A stretch of DNA of 64,000 nucleotides. Source: Pseudomonas sp. ANT_H12B (GTDB taxonomy: Bacteria; Pseudomonadota; Gammaproteobacteria; Pseudomonadales; Pseudomonadaceae). The DNA is taken from assembly GCF_008369325.1 (NCBI RefSeq), contig NZ_VOBI01000003.1:248001-312000 (forward strand), read 5' to 3'. The notes under the pieces are model-generated. The model saw only the letters and a program-made list of their open reading frames with translations. It was not told the origin of the DNA and did no database searches. Position 1 is the first letter of the stretch; each line of letters starts with the position of its first letter. Below are positions 39,841 to 50,668 of this stretch, piece after piece. A program made the translations under genes and the position numbers.

Positions 39841-39856
39841 TCAACAATAGTGTTGA
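39841..39856 (+). promoter_or_regulatory. Hairpin in the rpmE leader
   Basis: TCAACA-ATAG-TGTTGA, a small perfect stem 31 bases before the rpmE ATG. L31 genes in several phyla carry leaders to which L31 binds to repress itself; this could be such a site. Confidence 0.4.
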
Positions 39857-39886
39857 GTGGCGGCACACTAGCCTGAGGAATACACC

Positions 39887-40120
39887 ATGAAAGCCGATAT
39901 CCATCCAGCGTACGAAACCATCGCAGTAACTTGCAGCTGCGGCAACAAGTTCGAAACTCGTTCGAACCTGTGCAAGCCACTGGGTACTGACGTATGCAAC
40001 GAGTGCCACCCGTTCTACACCGGTAAGCAGAAGACTCTGGATACTGGCGGCCGTGTACAGCGCTTCGCAGACCGTTTCGGTGCTTTTGGCAAAACCAAAG
40101 CTCCTGCTGCTGCAGAGTAA
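39887..40120 (+). CDS. rpmE: 50S ribosomal protein L31, zinc-binding form
   Basis: 77 residues. Cysteines at CSCGNKF, NLC and CNECH form the zinc site of the C+ type L31, distinguishing it from the zinc-free paralogue made in zinc starvation. GAGGAATACACC precedes the ATG. Two terminator-like hairpins follow, the second inside the next gene. Confidence 0.97.
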   Translation: MKADIHPAYETIAVTCSCGNKFETRSNLCKPLGTDVCNECHPFYTGKQKTLDTGGRVQRFADRFGAFGKTKAPAAAE

Positions 40121-40134
40121 GGTTGAAAGGCCCG

Positions 40135-40935
40135 ATGGGCTTTTCCTTGCTGATGAAAAAGGCGTCCCTTGCGGGCGCTTTTTTTGTGTCTGCGATTTGG
40201 ATTTCCAGCGCCCAGGCCTTTTGCCCGGCGCCTGGCGATCTGACGAAGGTCCTGGTGGAGCGGGTGGTGGATGGTGACACGCTGCGCCTGACCGACGGTC
40301 GCAGCGTGCGCATGATCGGTTTGAATACGCCGGAGCTGGGCAAGAAAGGCCGTTCCGATGAGCCGTTCGCCGTGGCTGCGCGCGAACGCCTGAAAGCGCT
40401 GGTAGCGGCCAGCGGCGGGCGGGTCGGATTACTGCCCGGCAAAGAGAGCAAAGACCATTACGGCCGCACATTGGCCCATGTCTACAGCTCCGATGGCGCC
40501 AACCTTGAAGCGCAAATGCTCGTCGAAGGTCTCGGTTTTCAAGTGGCGGTGGCGCCGAATGTGGATTTGGTCGACTGTCAGCAAGCGGCGGAACGCAGTG
40601 CGCGTCAGGCCGGGCTCGGGTTGTGGCGCCAGCCGTCTGTACTGAAAGCGGAGCAGATCAATGCGTCCGGTTTCGCCGTGCTCAGTGGTCGTGTAAGCAA
40701 GGTTCAGCGCAATCGCGGCGGAGTTTGGATCGAGTTGCAGGATTCGGTTGTATTGCGCGTTGCACCCAATTTATTGGGGCGGTTCGATCTCGCGGCGCTT
40801 GAGCGGCTGAAGGGCAAGCAGATCGAGGCTCGGGGTTGGGTGGTGGACCGTTCGCGCCGTGGCGGCCTTAAAGAGGGGCAGGCACGCTGGCTTCTGCCAT
40901 TGACCGACCCGGCGATGCTTCAGATGGCGCAGTGA
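40135..40935 (+). CDS. Secreted SNase-like (thermonuclease family) nuclease
   Basis: About 266 residues. After a signal peptide (MKKASLAGAFFVSAIW...SAQA) comes a staphylococcal-nuclease fold: RVVDGDTLRLTDGRSVRMIG, GLNTPEL and DHYGRTLAHV contain the expected catalytic Arg, Glu and Arg. A further 100-residue OB-like C-terminal part follows. Predicted to cut DNA or RNA in the periplasm or outside. Start: ATG 40135 has GAAAGG five bases upstream; ATG 40153 would give a tighter signal peptide but no ribosome site. Starts 14 bases after rpmE. Confidence 0.85.
   Translation: MGFSLLMKKASLAGAFFVSAIWISSAQAFCPAPGDLTKVLVERVVDGDTLRLTDGRSVRMIGLNTPELGKKGRSDEPFAVAARERLKALVAASGGRVGLLPGKESKDHYGRTLAHVYSSDGANLEAQMLVEGLGFQVAVAPNVDLVDCQQAAERSARQAGLGLWRQPSVLKAEQINASGFAVLSGRVSKVQRNRGGVWIELQDSVVLRVAPNLLGRFDLAALERLKGKQIEARGWVVDRSRRGGLKEGQARWLLPLTDPAMLQMAQ
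40156..40185 (+). terminator. Terminator-like hairpin inside the nuclease signal-peptide codons
   Basis: GCGTCCC (40162-40168), loop TTGC, GGGCGC (40173-40178), then seven T residues; one bulged T. AAAAA before the stem can pair with the T-run. A weaker hairpin GCCC-GAT-GGGC-TTTT lies at 40130-40144, with the nuclease ATG overlapping its loop. Either could end rpmE transcripts. Confidence 0.65.
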
Positions 40936-41048
40936 TAAAAAATTGTAGACATTTTTTATACTGATTGTGAACAGTCTATCCCTTATGTTCCGCGGCTCTT
41001 GGCCCAAAGTCGTAGGGCCGGGCGCTTGACAGGGATGACTGGTCAGTC

Positions 41049-41077
41049 TTGTGAGGGCTTTGCGAGGCGAGTATCCT
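41049..41077 (+). promoter_or_regulatory. Candidate sigma-70 promoter of the malic enzyme gene
   Basis: TTGTGA, 17-base spacer, TATCCT. About 35 bases between the predicted start site and the ATG at 41120. Confidence 0.35.
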
Positions 41078-41119
41078 CGGCGGTCCGTCTGTCCAACAGT
41101 AAAAAAGCGGAATGCCCAT

Positions 41120-42388
41120 ATGTCTGATCTGAAAACTGCCGCTCTCGAATATCACGCCCATCCCCGTCCAGGGAAGCTGAGTGTCGAGCTCACCAAGGCC
41201 ACCGCTACCGCCCGCGATCTGTCGCTGGCCTACAGCCCCGGCGTAGCCGAACCAGTACGCGAAATCGCCCGCGATCCTGAACTGGCCTACAAATACACCG
41301 GCAAAGGCAACCTGGTTGCAGTCATTTCTGATGGCACCGCAATTCTCGGCCTGGGTAATCTCGGCCCATTGGCTTCCAAGCCAGTCATGGAAGGTAAAGG
41401 CGTGCTGTTCAAGCGCTTCGCCGGCATCGACGTTTTCGACATCGAAGTCGACTCCGAAAGCCCGCAAGCCTTCATCGACACCGTCAAGCGCATCTCCATC
41501 ACCTTCGGTGGCATCAACCTGGAAGACATCAAGGCACCTGAGTGCTTTGAGATCGAACGCGCTCTGATCGAGCAGTGCGACATTCCGGTATTCCACGATG
41601 ACCAGCACGGCACCGCGATTGTTACCGCGGCCGGCATGATCAACGCCCTGGAAATCGCTGGCAAAACCCTGGCTGACGCCAAGATCGTCTGCCTGGGCGC
41701 CGGTGCGGCCGCCATCTCCTGCATGAAATTGCTGGTGAGCATGGGCGCCAATATCGAAAACATCTACATGGTTGACCGTACCGGCGTGATCCACTCCGGC
41801 CGTGACGACCTGAACCAGTACAAGGCTGTTTTCGCTCACGCGACTGAAAAACGCACGCTGGCCGACGCCCTGAAAGGCGCGGACGTGTTCGTTGGTCTGT
41901 CCGGCCCGAACCTGCTGAGCGCTGAAGGCCTGAAATCCATGGCGGCCACCCCGATCGTGTTCGCCTGCTCCAACCCTGATCCGGAAATCGCTCCGGAGCT
42001 GGCTCACGCCACCCGTGACGACGTGATCATGGCCACCGGCCGTTCGGACTACCCGAACCAGGTCAACAACGTGCTGGGCTTCCCGTTCATCTTCCGCGGT
42101 GCCCTGGACGTTCGCGCCAAGCGCATCAACGAAGAAATGAAAGTGGCTGCGGCCAACGCCCTGCGTGAACTGGCCAAGTTGCCGGTTCCTCAGGAAGTGT
42201 GCGACGCCTACGGCGGCATCAAACTGGAATTCGGTCGTGAGTACATCATTCCGAAGCCAATGGATGCACGCCTGATCACCGTGATCTCCGATGCAGTGGC
42301 CAAGGCTGCCATCGAGACCGGCGTCGCAACCCTGCCGTATCCGAAGAACTACCCGCTGAAAAGCGTGGATGACGTGTTCAACGGCTAA
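41120..42388 (+). CDS. Malic enzyme (decarboxylating), short MaeB-type
   Basis: Converts malate to pyruvate and CO2, probably with NADP. 422 residues, covering only the malic-enzyme and NAD(P)-binding domains ([19 protein letters not shown]); the C-terminal phosphotransacetylase-like domain of the about 760-residue E. coli MaeB is absent. ATG at 41120 (MSDLKTAAL) chosen from an in-frame run open to 41051. Short forms of this kind are widespread, so this is a family variant and not a truncation. Ends at a bidirectional terminator facing mrcA. Confidence 0.93.
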   Translation: MSDLKTAALEYHAHPRPGKLSVELTKATATARDLSLAYSPGVAEPVREIARDPELAYKYTGKGNLVAVISDGTAILGLGNLGPLASKPVMEGKGVLFKRFAGIDVFDIEVDSESPQAFIDTVKRISITFGGINLEDIKAPECFEIERALIEQCDIPVFHDDQHGTAIVTAAGMINALEIAGKTLADAKIVCLGAGAAAISCMKLLVSMGANIENIYMVDRTGVIHSGRDDLNQYKAVFAHATEKRTLADALKGADVFVGLSGPNLLSAEGLKSMAATPIVFACSNPDPEIAPELAHATRDDVIMATGRSDYPNQVNNVLGFPFIFRGALDVRAKRINEEMKVAAANALRELAKLPVPQEVCDAYGGIKLEFGREYIIPKPMDARLITVISDAVAKAAIETGVATLPYPKNYPLKSVDDVFNG

Positions 42389-42410
42389 GTCGTTGTAGCG
42401 CTTCAACACA

Positions 42411-42443
42411 AAGCCCCGCGCTTCTCTCGAAGGCGGGGCTTTT
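42411..42443. terminator. Bidirectional terminator between maeB-type gene and mrcA
   Basis: AAGCCCCGC ... GCGGGGCTTTT with a 13-base loop; A-rich on the left and T-rich on the right, so it can serve both converging genes. Confidence 0.85.
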
Positions 42444-42459
42444 GCGTTGCGCTACGCGA

Positions 42460-44910
42460 TCAGAACAAATCGATCGGCGCCGCTTCATCCGCTGGCAGCG
42501 GGCTGCCCGGCGCATTGCCGTTGCCCAGCTCATTGACCGACGGTGGCGTGTCTTCGGCCTTGAACAGTTCGAAGTAGGCGCCTGGTGTGCCTGGGGTGGC
42601 TGCACGGCCGCTGATCGGGTCGACTCGCAGGCTGAGGATGCCTTCCGGCTCTGTCTGCGTATGTGGCGGTTTGTCTTTGAGTGCTGCACCCATGTAACTC
42701 ATCCAGATCGGCAGCGCGACCGTACCGCCGAACTCGCGTTTGCCCAGGCTTTCCGGCTGATCGAAGCCCGTCCAGACGGTGGTCACGTAATCGGCGTTAT
42801 AGCCGGAGAACCAGGCGTCCTTGGACTCGTTGGTGGTGCCGGTCTTGCCTGCGATGTCGGAACGGCCCAAGGCCAGTGCGCGGCGGCCGGTGCCGAGTTT
42901 GATCACGTCCTCAAGCATGCTGTTGAGGATGAAAGTGGTGCGACTATCGACGATGCGCTCGGCCACTGCTGGCGTTTGCGGCGCTGGTTGTGCTGGTTGT
43001 TCTGTCAGTGTTTCGCCCGGGGTTGCGTTGACCGTGATGGCGTTTGCGGCCGGTGCGGCGATGCCGTCGCTGGCTACGTCGACTTTTGGCACGCTCGGCG
43101 GATTGGCGACGAACAGCGTGTCGCCATTGCGGCTTTCGATCTTGTCGATGATGTACGGGGTGATTTTGTAGCCGCCGTTGGCGAACGTGCTCCAGCCGGT
43201 GGCGATTTCCATTGGCGTCAGGGTCGCGGTGCCCAGGGCCAGGGACAGGTTGCGTGGAAGGTCCTGCTTGTTGAAGCCGAACTTGCTGATGTAGTCGATG
43301 GTGCGGTCTATACCCAGCGCTTGCAGCAGGCGGATCGATACCAGGTTGCGCGACTTGTACAGCGCTTCACGCATGCGGATCGGGCCGAGGAAGGTGTTGG
43401 TGTCGTTCTTCGGGCGCCAGACCTTGTCCAGATACTCGTCGACGAACACGATCGGTGCGTCATTCACCAGGCTGGCAGCGGTATAGCCGTTATCCAGCGC
43501 AGCACTGTAGACGAACGGCTTGAAGCTCGAGCCCGGCTGGCGCTTGGCCTGCATGACGCGGTTGTAGTTGCTCTGTTCGAAGGCGAAGCCGCCGACCAGC
43601 GAGCGGATCGCGCCGTTCTGCGGATCCAGGGAAACCAGTGCGCCTTGGGCCTGCGGGATCTGGCTGAATTTCAGCGAATTGTCTGGCTGGCGCTGCACAC
43701 GAATCAGATCACCGACCTGCGCGACGTCCGAAGGCTGCTTCGGATTGGCGCCCATGCTATTGGTGTTCAGGAACGGACGCGCCCATTTCATGCCATCCCA
43801 GGCGACGTGTTCGTCACCGGTACGAGTCATCACTTGCAGGCCGGTCTTGTCGACCTGGGTGACGATTGCGGGCTCAAGGCTGCTGATGGTGCGCTGCTTG
43901 GTCAGTTCGGTTGCCCAGGCTTCGCGAGTCTTGCCCGGCAGGCGGGACTCAGGGCCACGATAACCATGACGCTGGTCGTAGGTCATCAAGCCTTCGTGGA
44001 CTGCCGTGTTGGCCATTTCCTGCAGATTGCTCGGCACCGTCGTTGTGACGCGAAACCCCTCGGTGTACGCGTCGCTGCCATAACGGCCGACCATTTCGGC
44101 GCGGGCCATTTCAGCGATGTACGGTGCATTCACTTCCGGAGTCGGCACGTGATAGCTGGCGTTCAGCTGCTCGTTGATCGCCGTGGTGTAGTCGGCTTCG
44201 GTGATCTTGCCGAGTTTGTACATCCGGCCGAGGATCCAGTCGCGACGCTCTTTGCTGCGGGCCGGGTTGGCCAACGGGTTGAAGCGCGACGGGGCTTTTG
44301 GCAGGCCGGCGATCATCGCCATCTGCGCCAGGCTGACGTCACGTATCGACTTGCCGTAATAGACTTGCGCTGCCGCTTCGATGCCGTAGGCGCGATTACC
44401 CAGATAGATCTTGTTGACGTATAACTCAAGGATCTCGTCCTTGGTCAGCTGCCGTTCGATCTGCAGGGCCAGGAGAATTTCGGTGGTTTTGCGCGAGAAA
44501 CTGCGTTCGCTGGTCAGGAAGAAGTTCTTCGCCACCTGCATGGTGATGGTGCTGCCGCCGGACTGAATGTGTCCGCTTTTTATCAATTGAGTGGCGGCTC
44601 GCATCAAGCTGCCGGGATCGACGCCGTAATGGTTGGCGAAATTGTCGTCTTCAGCGCTTAGTAACGCATTAATGAAATTGGGGGGAATGTCGGCGAAACG
44701 GATCGGAGTGCGGCGCATTTCGCCAAATTCTGCGATCAACTTGTTGTCGCTGCTGTAGACCCGCAAAGGAATCTGCAACTGGATGCTTCTCAGCGCCTCC
44801 ACGGACGGCAATCCCGGACTAAGGTAGAGAAATGCGCCGCTAAGACCGAGGAGCAGTCCGCAGAAAACGGCGACGATGGACCAACCGAAAAATTTCAGCA
44901 GACGAATCAA
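42460..44910 (-). CDS. mrcA: Penicillin-binding protein 1A
   Basis: Bifunctional class A enzyme (also called ponA) that polymerises and cross-links peptidoglycan. 816 residues: N-terminal helix (about 9-30), GT51 glycosyltransferase domain with the catalytic block EDDNFANHYGVDPGSLMRA, and a transpeptidase domain with SSFKPF (SxxK), SRN (SxN) and GKTGTT (KTG). An OB-like insert lies between them. Divergent from pilM, 219 bases apart, the usual Pseudomonas arrangement. Confidence 0.96.
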   Translation of the reverse strand: MIRLLKFFGWSIVAVFCGLLLGLSGAFLYLSPGLPSVEALRSIQLQIPLRVYSSDNKLIAEFGEMRRTPIRFADIPPNFINALLSAEDDNFANHYGVDPGSLMRAATQLIKSGHIQSGGSTITMQVAKNFFLTSERSFSRKTTEILLALQIERQLTKDEILELYVNKIYLGNRAYGIEAAAQVYYGKSIRDVSLAQMAMIAGLPKAPSRFNPLANPARSKERRDWILGRMYKLGKITEADYTTAINEQLNASYHVPTPEVNAPYIAEMARAEMVGRYGSDAYTEGFRVTTTVPSNLQEMANTAVHEGLMTYDQRHGYRGPESRLPGKTREAWATELTKQRTISSLEPAIVTQVDKTGLQVMTRTGDEHVAWDGMKWARPFLNTNSMGANPKQPSDVAQVGDLIRVQRQPDNSLKFSQIPQAQGALVSLDPQNGAIRSLVGGFAFEQSNYNRVMQAKRQPGSSFKPFVYSAALDNGYTAASLVNDAPIVFVDEYLDKVWRPKNDTNTFLGPIRMREALYKSRNLVSIRLLQALGIDRTIDYISKFGFNKQDLPRNLSLALGTATLTPMEIATGWSTFANGGYKITPYIIDKIESRNGDTLFVANPPSVPKVDVASDGIAAPAANAITVNATPGETLTEQPAQPAPQTPAVAERIVDSRTTFILNSMLEDVIKLGTGRRALALGRSDIAGKTGTTNESKDAWFSGYNADYVTTVWTGFDQPESLGKREFGGTVALPIWMSYMGAALKDKPPHTQTEPEGILSLRVDPISGRAATPGTPGAYFELFKAEDTPPSVNELGNGNAPGSPLPADEAAPIDLF

Positions 44911-45102
44911 GGCTTTTGGACATCCAGGGTAAAGAATGAATGAGGCAGCAGGGTTCAGGCTATAACGGTGAACGACCTGCGCTTGAAGTAAAAAAGCGGA
45001 AAAAAATCGCTGGGCATTATAAGCATTTTTCCGTCGAAGGCGTCATTTGCGCTGCTGTCAAGACGGGTGGTTTGAACGCAATGCATATTACAGAGTCCGT
45101 AA

Positions 45103-46193
<1,091 letters not shown>

Positions 46194-46194
<1 letters not shown>

Positions 46195-46760
46195 TGGCGC
46201 GGATCAATCTTTTACCTTGGCGCGAAGAGCTGCGTGAACAGCGCCGCAAACGTTTTTTGCTGACGCTGGTCGGTGTGCTGGTGGGGTCGGTGGGGGCGAT
46301 CATGATCGCAAACCAGGCCCTCAATGGCGCCATCGATCGGCAAATCGCCCGTAACGATTACATCGGCAAGCAGATCACCGTGGTCGATGAGCGGATCAAA
46401 CAGATCAGCGACCTCAAGGCTCGTCGCAAGCAACTGGTCGAACGCATGCGCATCATCCAGGACCTGCAAGGCAACCGTCCGATCAGCGGGCGGATTTTTG
46501 ATCAGTTGGCGCGTACCTTGCCGGACGGGGTGTATTTCACCGAGGTGAAAATGGCCGGCAAGACCTTGTCCATCGCCGGTGCTGCAGAATCCAACAACCG
46601 TGTGTCAGACCTGATGCGCAATCTGGATGCGTCCGACTGGTTCGATGCCCCCAGTCTCACTGAAGTCAAAGCGACTACTGCCGGTCAGTTGGATCAGGCC
46701 AATGTCTTTCAGCTAACCGTTCGTCAGACTCAGCCCGCCGCTGTGGAGGGTGGCAAATGA
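46194..46760 (+). CDS. pilN: Type IV pilus assembly protein PilN
   Basis: 188 residues. Conserved cytoplasmic INLLPWREE motif that docks on PilM, one helix (about 23-43), then a periplasmic coiled coil and ferredoxin-like domain that pairs with PilO. Overlaps pilM by one base and pilO by four. Confidence 0.97.
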
Positions 46761-47380
46761 GCCTGTCCGAATGGTTCGAAGGTTTGCGCAAGATCGACAT
46801 CAACGATCTGGACACCAACAACATCGGTTCCTGGCCACCAGCAATCAAGGCGTTGGCCGGCGTCCTGCTGATGATTCTGCTGCTGGCGCTGGGCTACAGC
46901 TTTTCCACGAGCGACCTTCAAAGCCACCTGGAACAAAAGCGCGAAGAAGAGTCGACCCTCAAGGAGCAATTCGCCAATAAGGCCCACATGGCGGCGAATC
47001 TGGAGTTGTATACCCAGCAGATGAAGGAAATGGAGAACTCTTTTGGCGTGCTGCTGCGGCAATTGCCCAGTGACACTGAAGTGCCAGGCTTGTTGGAGGA
47101 CATCACGCGCACTGGCCTGGGCAGTGGCCTGGAGTTCGAAGAGATCAAGCTGTTGCCGGAGGTCACCCAGCAGTTCTACATCGAACTGCCGATCCAGATC
47201 ATGGTTACCGGCGCCTATCACGACCTGGCCACTTTCGTCAGTGGCGTGGCCGGACTGCCGCGGATTGTTACCTTGCATGACTTCGACCTTGCACCGGCCA
47301 ACCCCGAAGGTGGGCCAAAGTTGCGCATGAGCATCCTTGCCAAAACCTACCGCTACAACGACAAGGGGCTGCAAAAATGA
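46757..47380 (+). CDS. pilO: Type IV pilus assembly protein PilO
   Basis: 207 residues, same topology as PilN: short cytoplasmic end, helix at about 33-53, coiled coil, ferredoxin-like domain. Heterodimerises with PilN and contacts PilP. Four-base overlaps with both neighbours show tight translational coupling. Confidence 0.97.
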   Translation: MSLSEWFEGLRKIDINDLDTNNIGSWPPAIKALAGVLLMILLLALGYSFSTSDLQSHLEQKREEESTLKEQFANKAHMAANLELYTQQMKEMENSFGVLLRQLPSDTEVPGLLEDITRTGLGSGLEFEEIKLLPEVTQQFYIELPIQIMVTGAYHDLATFVSGVAGLPRIVTLHDFDLAPANPEGGPKLRMSILAKTYRYNDKGLQK

Positions 47381-47904
47381 GCCCGATTCGTTGTTTTTCG
47401 ATGATTGTGTTGTTCGCCGGCCTGTCCGGTTGTGGCAGTGGCAACGACTTTAGTGACCTGGATGCGTACATGAACGAAATGCGTTTGCGTGCGCCCGGCA
47501 AGATTGAACCAACACCGACATTTCGGTCTTACCCAACATTCACCTACAACGCCGCCAACCTGCGAAGCCCGTTTTCCCGGCAGGTCAGAGTCGATCTGGC
47601 CGGCCAGAAACACGGCTCGCGCAACGTCAAACCTGACCCGAATCGGGTCAAGCAGTACCTCGAAGGTTTCAACATCGAGCAGTTTGAAATGGTCGGAACG
47701 ATCGCCAATGCGACCGGCTCCTTTGCGCTGCTGCGCGGGGCGGGCGGGGTACATCGGTTGAAAGTCGGCGATTACCTGGGGCGTAACGATGGGCGCATCG
47801 TCGCCATCAGCGGTTCCCAAGTCGATGTGGTCGAAATCGTTCCCGACGGCGAAGGCGCCTGGCTGGAACGACCACGGACCATCCCTTTGAAAGAGCACTC
47901 ATAG
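47377..47904 (+). CDS. pilP: Type IV pilus lipoprotein PilP
   Basis: 175 residues. Lipobox LSGC near residue 17-20 gives a lipid-anchored periplasmic protein; the C-terminal beta-domain (about 85-165) bridges PilNO to the secretin PilQ. Ends 13 bases before pilQ. Confidence 0.96.
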   Translation: MSPIRCFSMIVLFAGLSGCGSGNDFSDLDAYMNEMRLRAPGKIEPTPTFRSYPTFTYNAANLRSPFSRQVRVDLAGQKHGSRNVKPDPNRVKQYLEGFNIEQFEMVGTIANATGSFALLRGAGGVHRLKVGDYLGRNDGRIVAISGSQVDVVEIVPDGEGAWLERPRTIPLKEHS

Positions 47905-47917
47905 TGGAACTCGAATA

Positions 47918-50005
47918 ATGAACAGGATTTTCTCAACCTTCGGTATTTCGCTATGGATAGCGTTGCTGTCGCCGATGGTACTCGCGGCCAACCTTAAAGC
48001 GCTGGATGTTGCGGCGTTGCCGGGGGACCGCGTCGAGTTGAAGTTGTCGTTCGATGGGCCGCCACCGCCGCCCCATGGTTACACCACGGAATCGCCGGCA
48101 CGGATTGCACTGGATCTGCCGGGCGTCGTCAGTCAGCTAAAAAGCAAAAACCGTGAGCTGGGCGGCGGAAATGCCCGTAGCGCCACGGTGGTGGAAGCCA
48201 AGGACCGCACGCGGCTGATCATCAGTCTGACCCAGTTGACTCCGTACAACACACGAGTCGAAGGCAACAATCTGTTCGTGGTGGTCGGGCAAGGCGCCAA
48301 CAAAACGGCCGCCAGCCCAGCGCCCAAAACGCCGCGCGCCGCGACTGCAACGCCAGCCCCGGCGAAAGCCTACGCGCCGGTGGGCAAGGCCATTCGTGGC
48401 GTGGACTTCCAACGCGGCACTCAGGGCGAAGGCAATGTGGTCATCGATCTGTCAGATCCCTCTATCGCCCCGGATATTCAGGAACGCGACGGCAAGATCG
48501 TTCTCGGTTTCGCCAGGACCCAATTGCCCGAGCAGCTGCGAGTGCGTCTGGACGTCAAGGATTTCGCCACGCCGGTGCAGTTCGTCAACGCCAGCGCCAC
48601 GGGCGATCGTGCCACCATCAGCATCGAGCCCAGCGGCGCCTTCGATTACTCGACCTACCAGACCGACAACAAACTGACCGTCAGCATCCGCCCGATGACT
48701 GTTGATGACTTGCAGAAACGCAACACCGAACGTTTCGCCTACACCGGTGAAAAGCTCTCGTTGAACTTCCAGGACATCGATGTGCGTTCGGTACTGCAAC
48801 TGATCGCCGATTTCACCAATCTCAATCTGGTGGCCAGCGACACGGTACAGGGCGGCATCACGCTGCGTTTGCAGAACGTACCGTGGGATCAGGCGCTGGA
48901 TCTGGTGTTGAAAACCAAGGGGCTGGATAAACGCAAGATCGGTAACGTTTTGCTGGTGGCGCCGGCCGATGAGATCTCGGCTCGCGAGCGTCAGGAGCTG
49001 GAGTCCCAGAAGCAAATAGCCGACCTGGCCCCCCTGCGTCGCGAGCTCTTGCAGGTCAACTATGCCAAGGCGGCCGATATCGCCAAGCTGTTCCAGTCGG
49101 TAACCAGTGCCGAGGCGAAAGTCGACGAGCGAGGCTCGATCACCGTTGATGAGCGGACCAACAACATCATCGCCTACCAGACCCAGGACCGCCTCGACGA
49201 ACTACGCCGTATCGTCGCGCAACTGGATATTCCGGTGCGTCAGGTGATGATCGAGGCGCGAATCGTCGAAGCCAACGTCGACTACGACAAAAGCCTCGGC
49301 GTGCGCTGGGGTGGATCGATCCAGAACAAGGGCAACTGGAACACCTCAGGTGTCAGCAACGGGGCGGCCGGTTCATCGACCATTGGCACGCCAGGCGGCA
49401 CCAATACCAACTCGCCGTTCGTCGATCTGGGCACCTCCGGCAACACCTCGGGGCTCGGCATCGCCTTCATCACCGACAATGTACTGCTGGATCTCGAACT
49501 GACGGCCATGGAGAAGACCGGTAACGGTGAAATCGTCTCGCAGCCCAAAGTGGTCACATCCGACAAGGAAACCGCGAAAATCCTCAAGGGCACCGAGATT
49601 CCCTACCAGGAAGCCAGTTCCAGCGGCGCCACTTCGGTGTCGTTCAAGGAGGCGTCGCTGTCCCTGGAGGTGACACCGCAGATCACTCCGGACAACCGGA
49701 TTATCATGGAGGTCAAGGTCACCAAGGACGAACCGGACTACCTGAACAAGGTGCAGGATGTACCGCCGATCAAGAAAAACGAGGTCAACGCCAAGGTGCT
49801 GGTCAATGACGGCGAGACCATAGTGATTGGTGGGGTTTTCTCAAATACTCAGAGCAAGGTTGTAGATAAGGTGCCATTTCTCGGTGATGTGCCGTATCTT
49901 GGCCGCCTTTTCCGGCGTGACGTGGTTTCGGAGAAAAAATCCGAGCTGTTGGTGTTTCTCACACCGCGTATCATGAATAACCAGGCGATTGCTGTGAGTC
50001 GTTGA
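47918..50005 (+). CDS. pilQ: Type IV pilus secretin PilQ
   Basis: 695 residues. Signal peptide ending in VLAANLK; two AMIN domains (about 25-125 and 150-245) that bind peptidoglycan; secretin N domains ([20 protein letters not shown]); then the outer-membrane secretin barrel from about 470 ([32 protein letters not shown]). Forms the pilus exit gate. Gap of only 4 bases to aroK. Confidence 0.97.
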   Translation: MNRIFSTFGISLWIALLSPMVLAANLKALDVAALPGDRVELKLSFDGPPPPPHGYTTESPARIALDLPGVVSQLKSKNRELGGGNARSATVVEAKDRTRLIISLTQLTPYNTRVEGNNLFVVVGQGANKTAASPAPKTPRAATATPAPAKAYAPVGKAIRGVDFQRGTQGEGNVVIDLSDPSIAPDIQERDGKIVLGFARTQLPEQLRVRLDVKDFATPVQFVNASATGDRATISIEPSGAFDYSTYQTDNKLTVSIRPMTVDDLQKRNTERFAYTGEKLSLNFQDIDVRSVLQLIADFTNLNLVASDTVQGGITLRLQNVPWDQALDLVLKTKGLDKRKIGNVLLVAPADEISARERQELESQKQIADLAPLRRELLQVNYAKAADIAKLFQSVTSAEAKVDERGSITVDERTNNIIAYQTQDRLDELRRIVAQLDIPVRQVMIEARIVEANVDYDKSLGVRWGGSIQNKGNWNTSGVSNGAAGSSTIGTPGGTNTNSPFVDLGTSGNTSGLGIAFITDNVLLDLELTAMEKTGNGEIVSQPKVVTSDKETAKILKGTEIPYQEASSSGATSVSFKEASLSLEVTPQITPDNRIIMEVKVTKDEPDYLNKVQDVPPIKKNEVNAKVLVNDGETIVIGGVFSNTQSKVVDKVPFLGDVPYLGRLFRRDVVSEKKSELLVFLTPRIMNNQAIAVSR

Positions 50006-50009
50006 TTCT

Positions 50010-50528
50010 GTGCGAAATTTGATTCTTGTTGGACCGATGGGGGCTGGAAAAAGCACCATCGGCCGGTTGCTGGCCAAAGAGCTGCGCCTGCCGTTCAAAG
50101 ATTCCGATAAGGAAATTGAATTGCGCACGGGCGCCAATATCCCGTGGATCTTCGATAAGGAAGGCGAACCGGGTTTTCGTGATCGCGAGCAGGCAATGAT
50201 TGCCGAGCTGTGCGGATGCGATGGTGTGGTGTTGGCGACCGGTGGCGGCGCAGTGATGCGCGAAGCCAATCGTCGGGCGTTGCATGCCGGTGGTCGGGTG
50301 GTCTACTTGCATGCGTCTGTCGAGCAGCAGGTCGGTCGCACTTCCCGCGACCGTAACCGACCCCTGTTGCGTACCGCCGATCCGGCGAAGACCCTTCGGG
50401 ATCTGCTGGCGATCCGCGATCCGCTTTATCGGGAAATCGCCGACCTGGTGGTGGAAACCGATGAGCGGCCGCCGCGAATGGTCGTGCTTGATATTCTCGA
50501 ACGCTTGCAGCAGCTACCTCCCCGTTAA
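50010..50528 (+). CDS. aroK: Shikimate kinase
   Basis: Phosphorylates shikimate in aromatic amino acid synthesis. 172 residues. Walker [10 protein letters not shown] at about 8-16; GGGAVMR and RNRPLL are shikimate-kinase motifs. GTG start at 50010. Follows pilQ directly and precedes aroB, the conserved pilQ-aroK-aroB order of gamma-proteobacteria. Confidence 0.97.
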   Translation: MRNLILVGPMGAGKSTIGRLLAKELRLPFKDSDKEIELRTGANIPWIFDKEGEPGFRDREQAMIAELCGCDGVVLATGGGAVMREANRRALHAGGRVVYLHASVEQQVGRTSRDRNRPLLRTADPAKTLRDLLAIRDPLYREIADLVVETDERPPRMVVLDILERLQQLPPR

Positions 50529-50668
50529 AGCGAAGCGCGAAATGCGCTATCCTCGGCGTCCTGTCACGGCCGCTCAAGGTTATGGCGGATGGCGTCACAC
50601 CAGCAGACGCCGTGGATATCCGTTAATTCAAGGCAGGACGCCTGATTCCATCTTCACCGTGGGGACAC

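Noticed and set aside
40160..40277. Second hairpin pair at rpmE as a riboswitch
   Set aside because: Simple stems with T-runs fit terminators; no multi-stem aptamer is visible.
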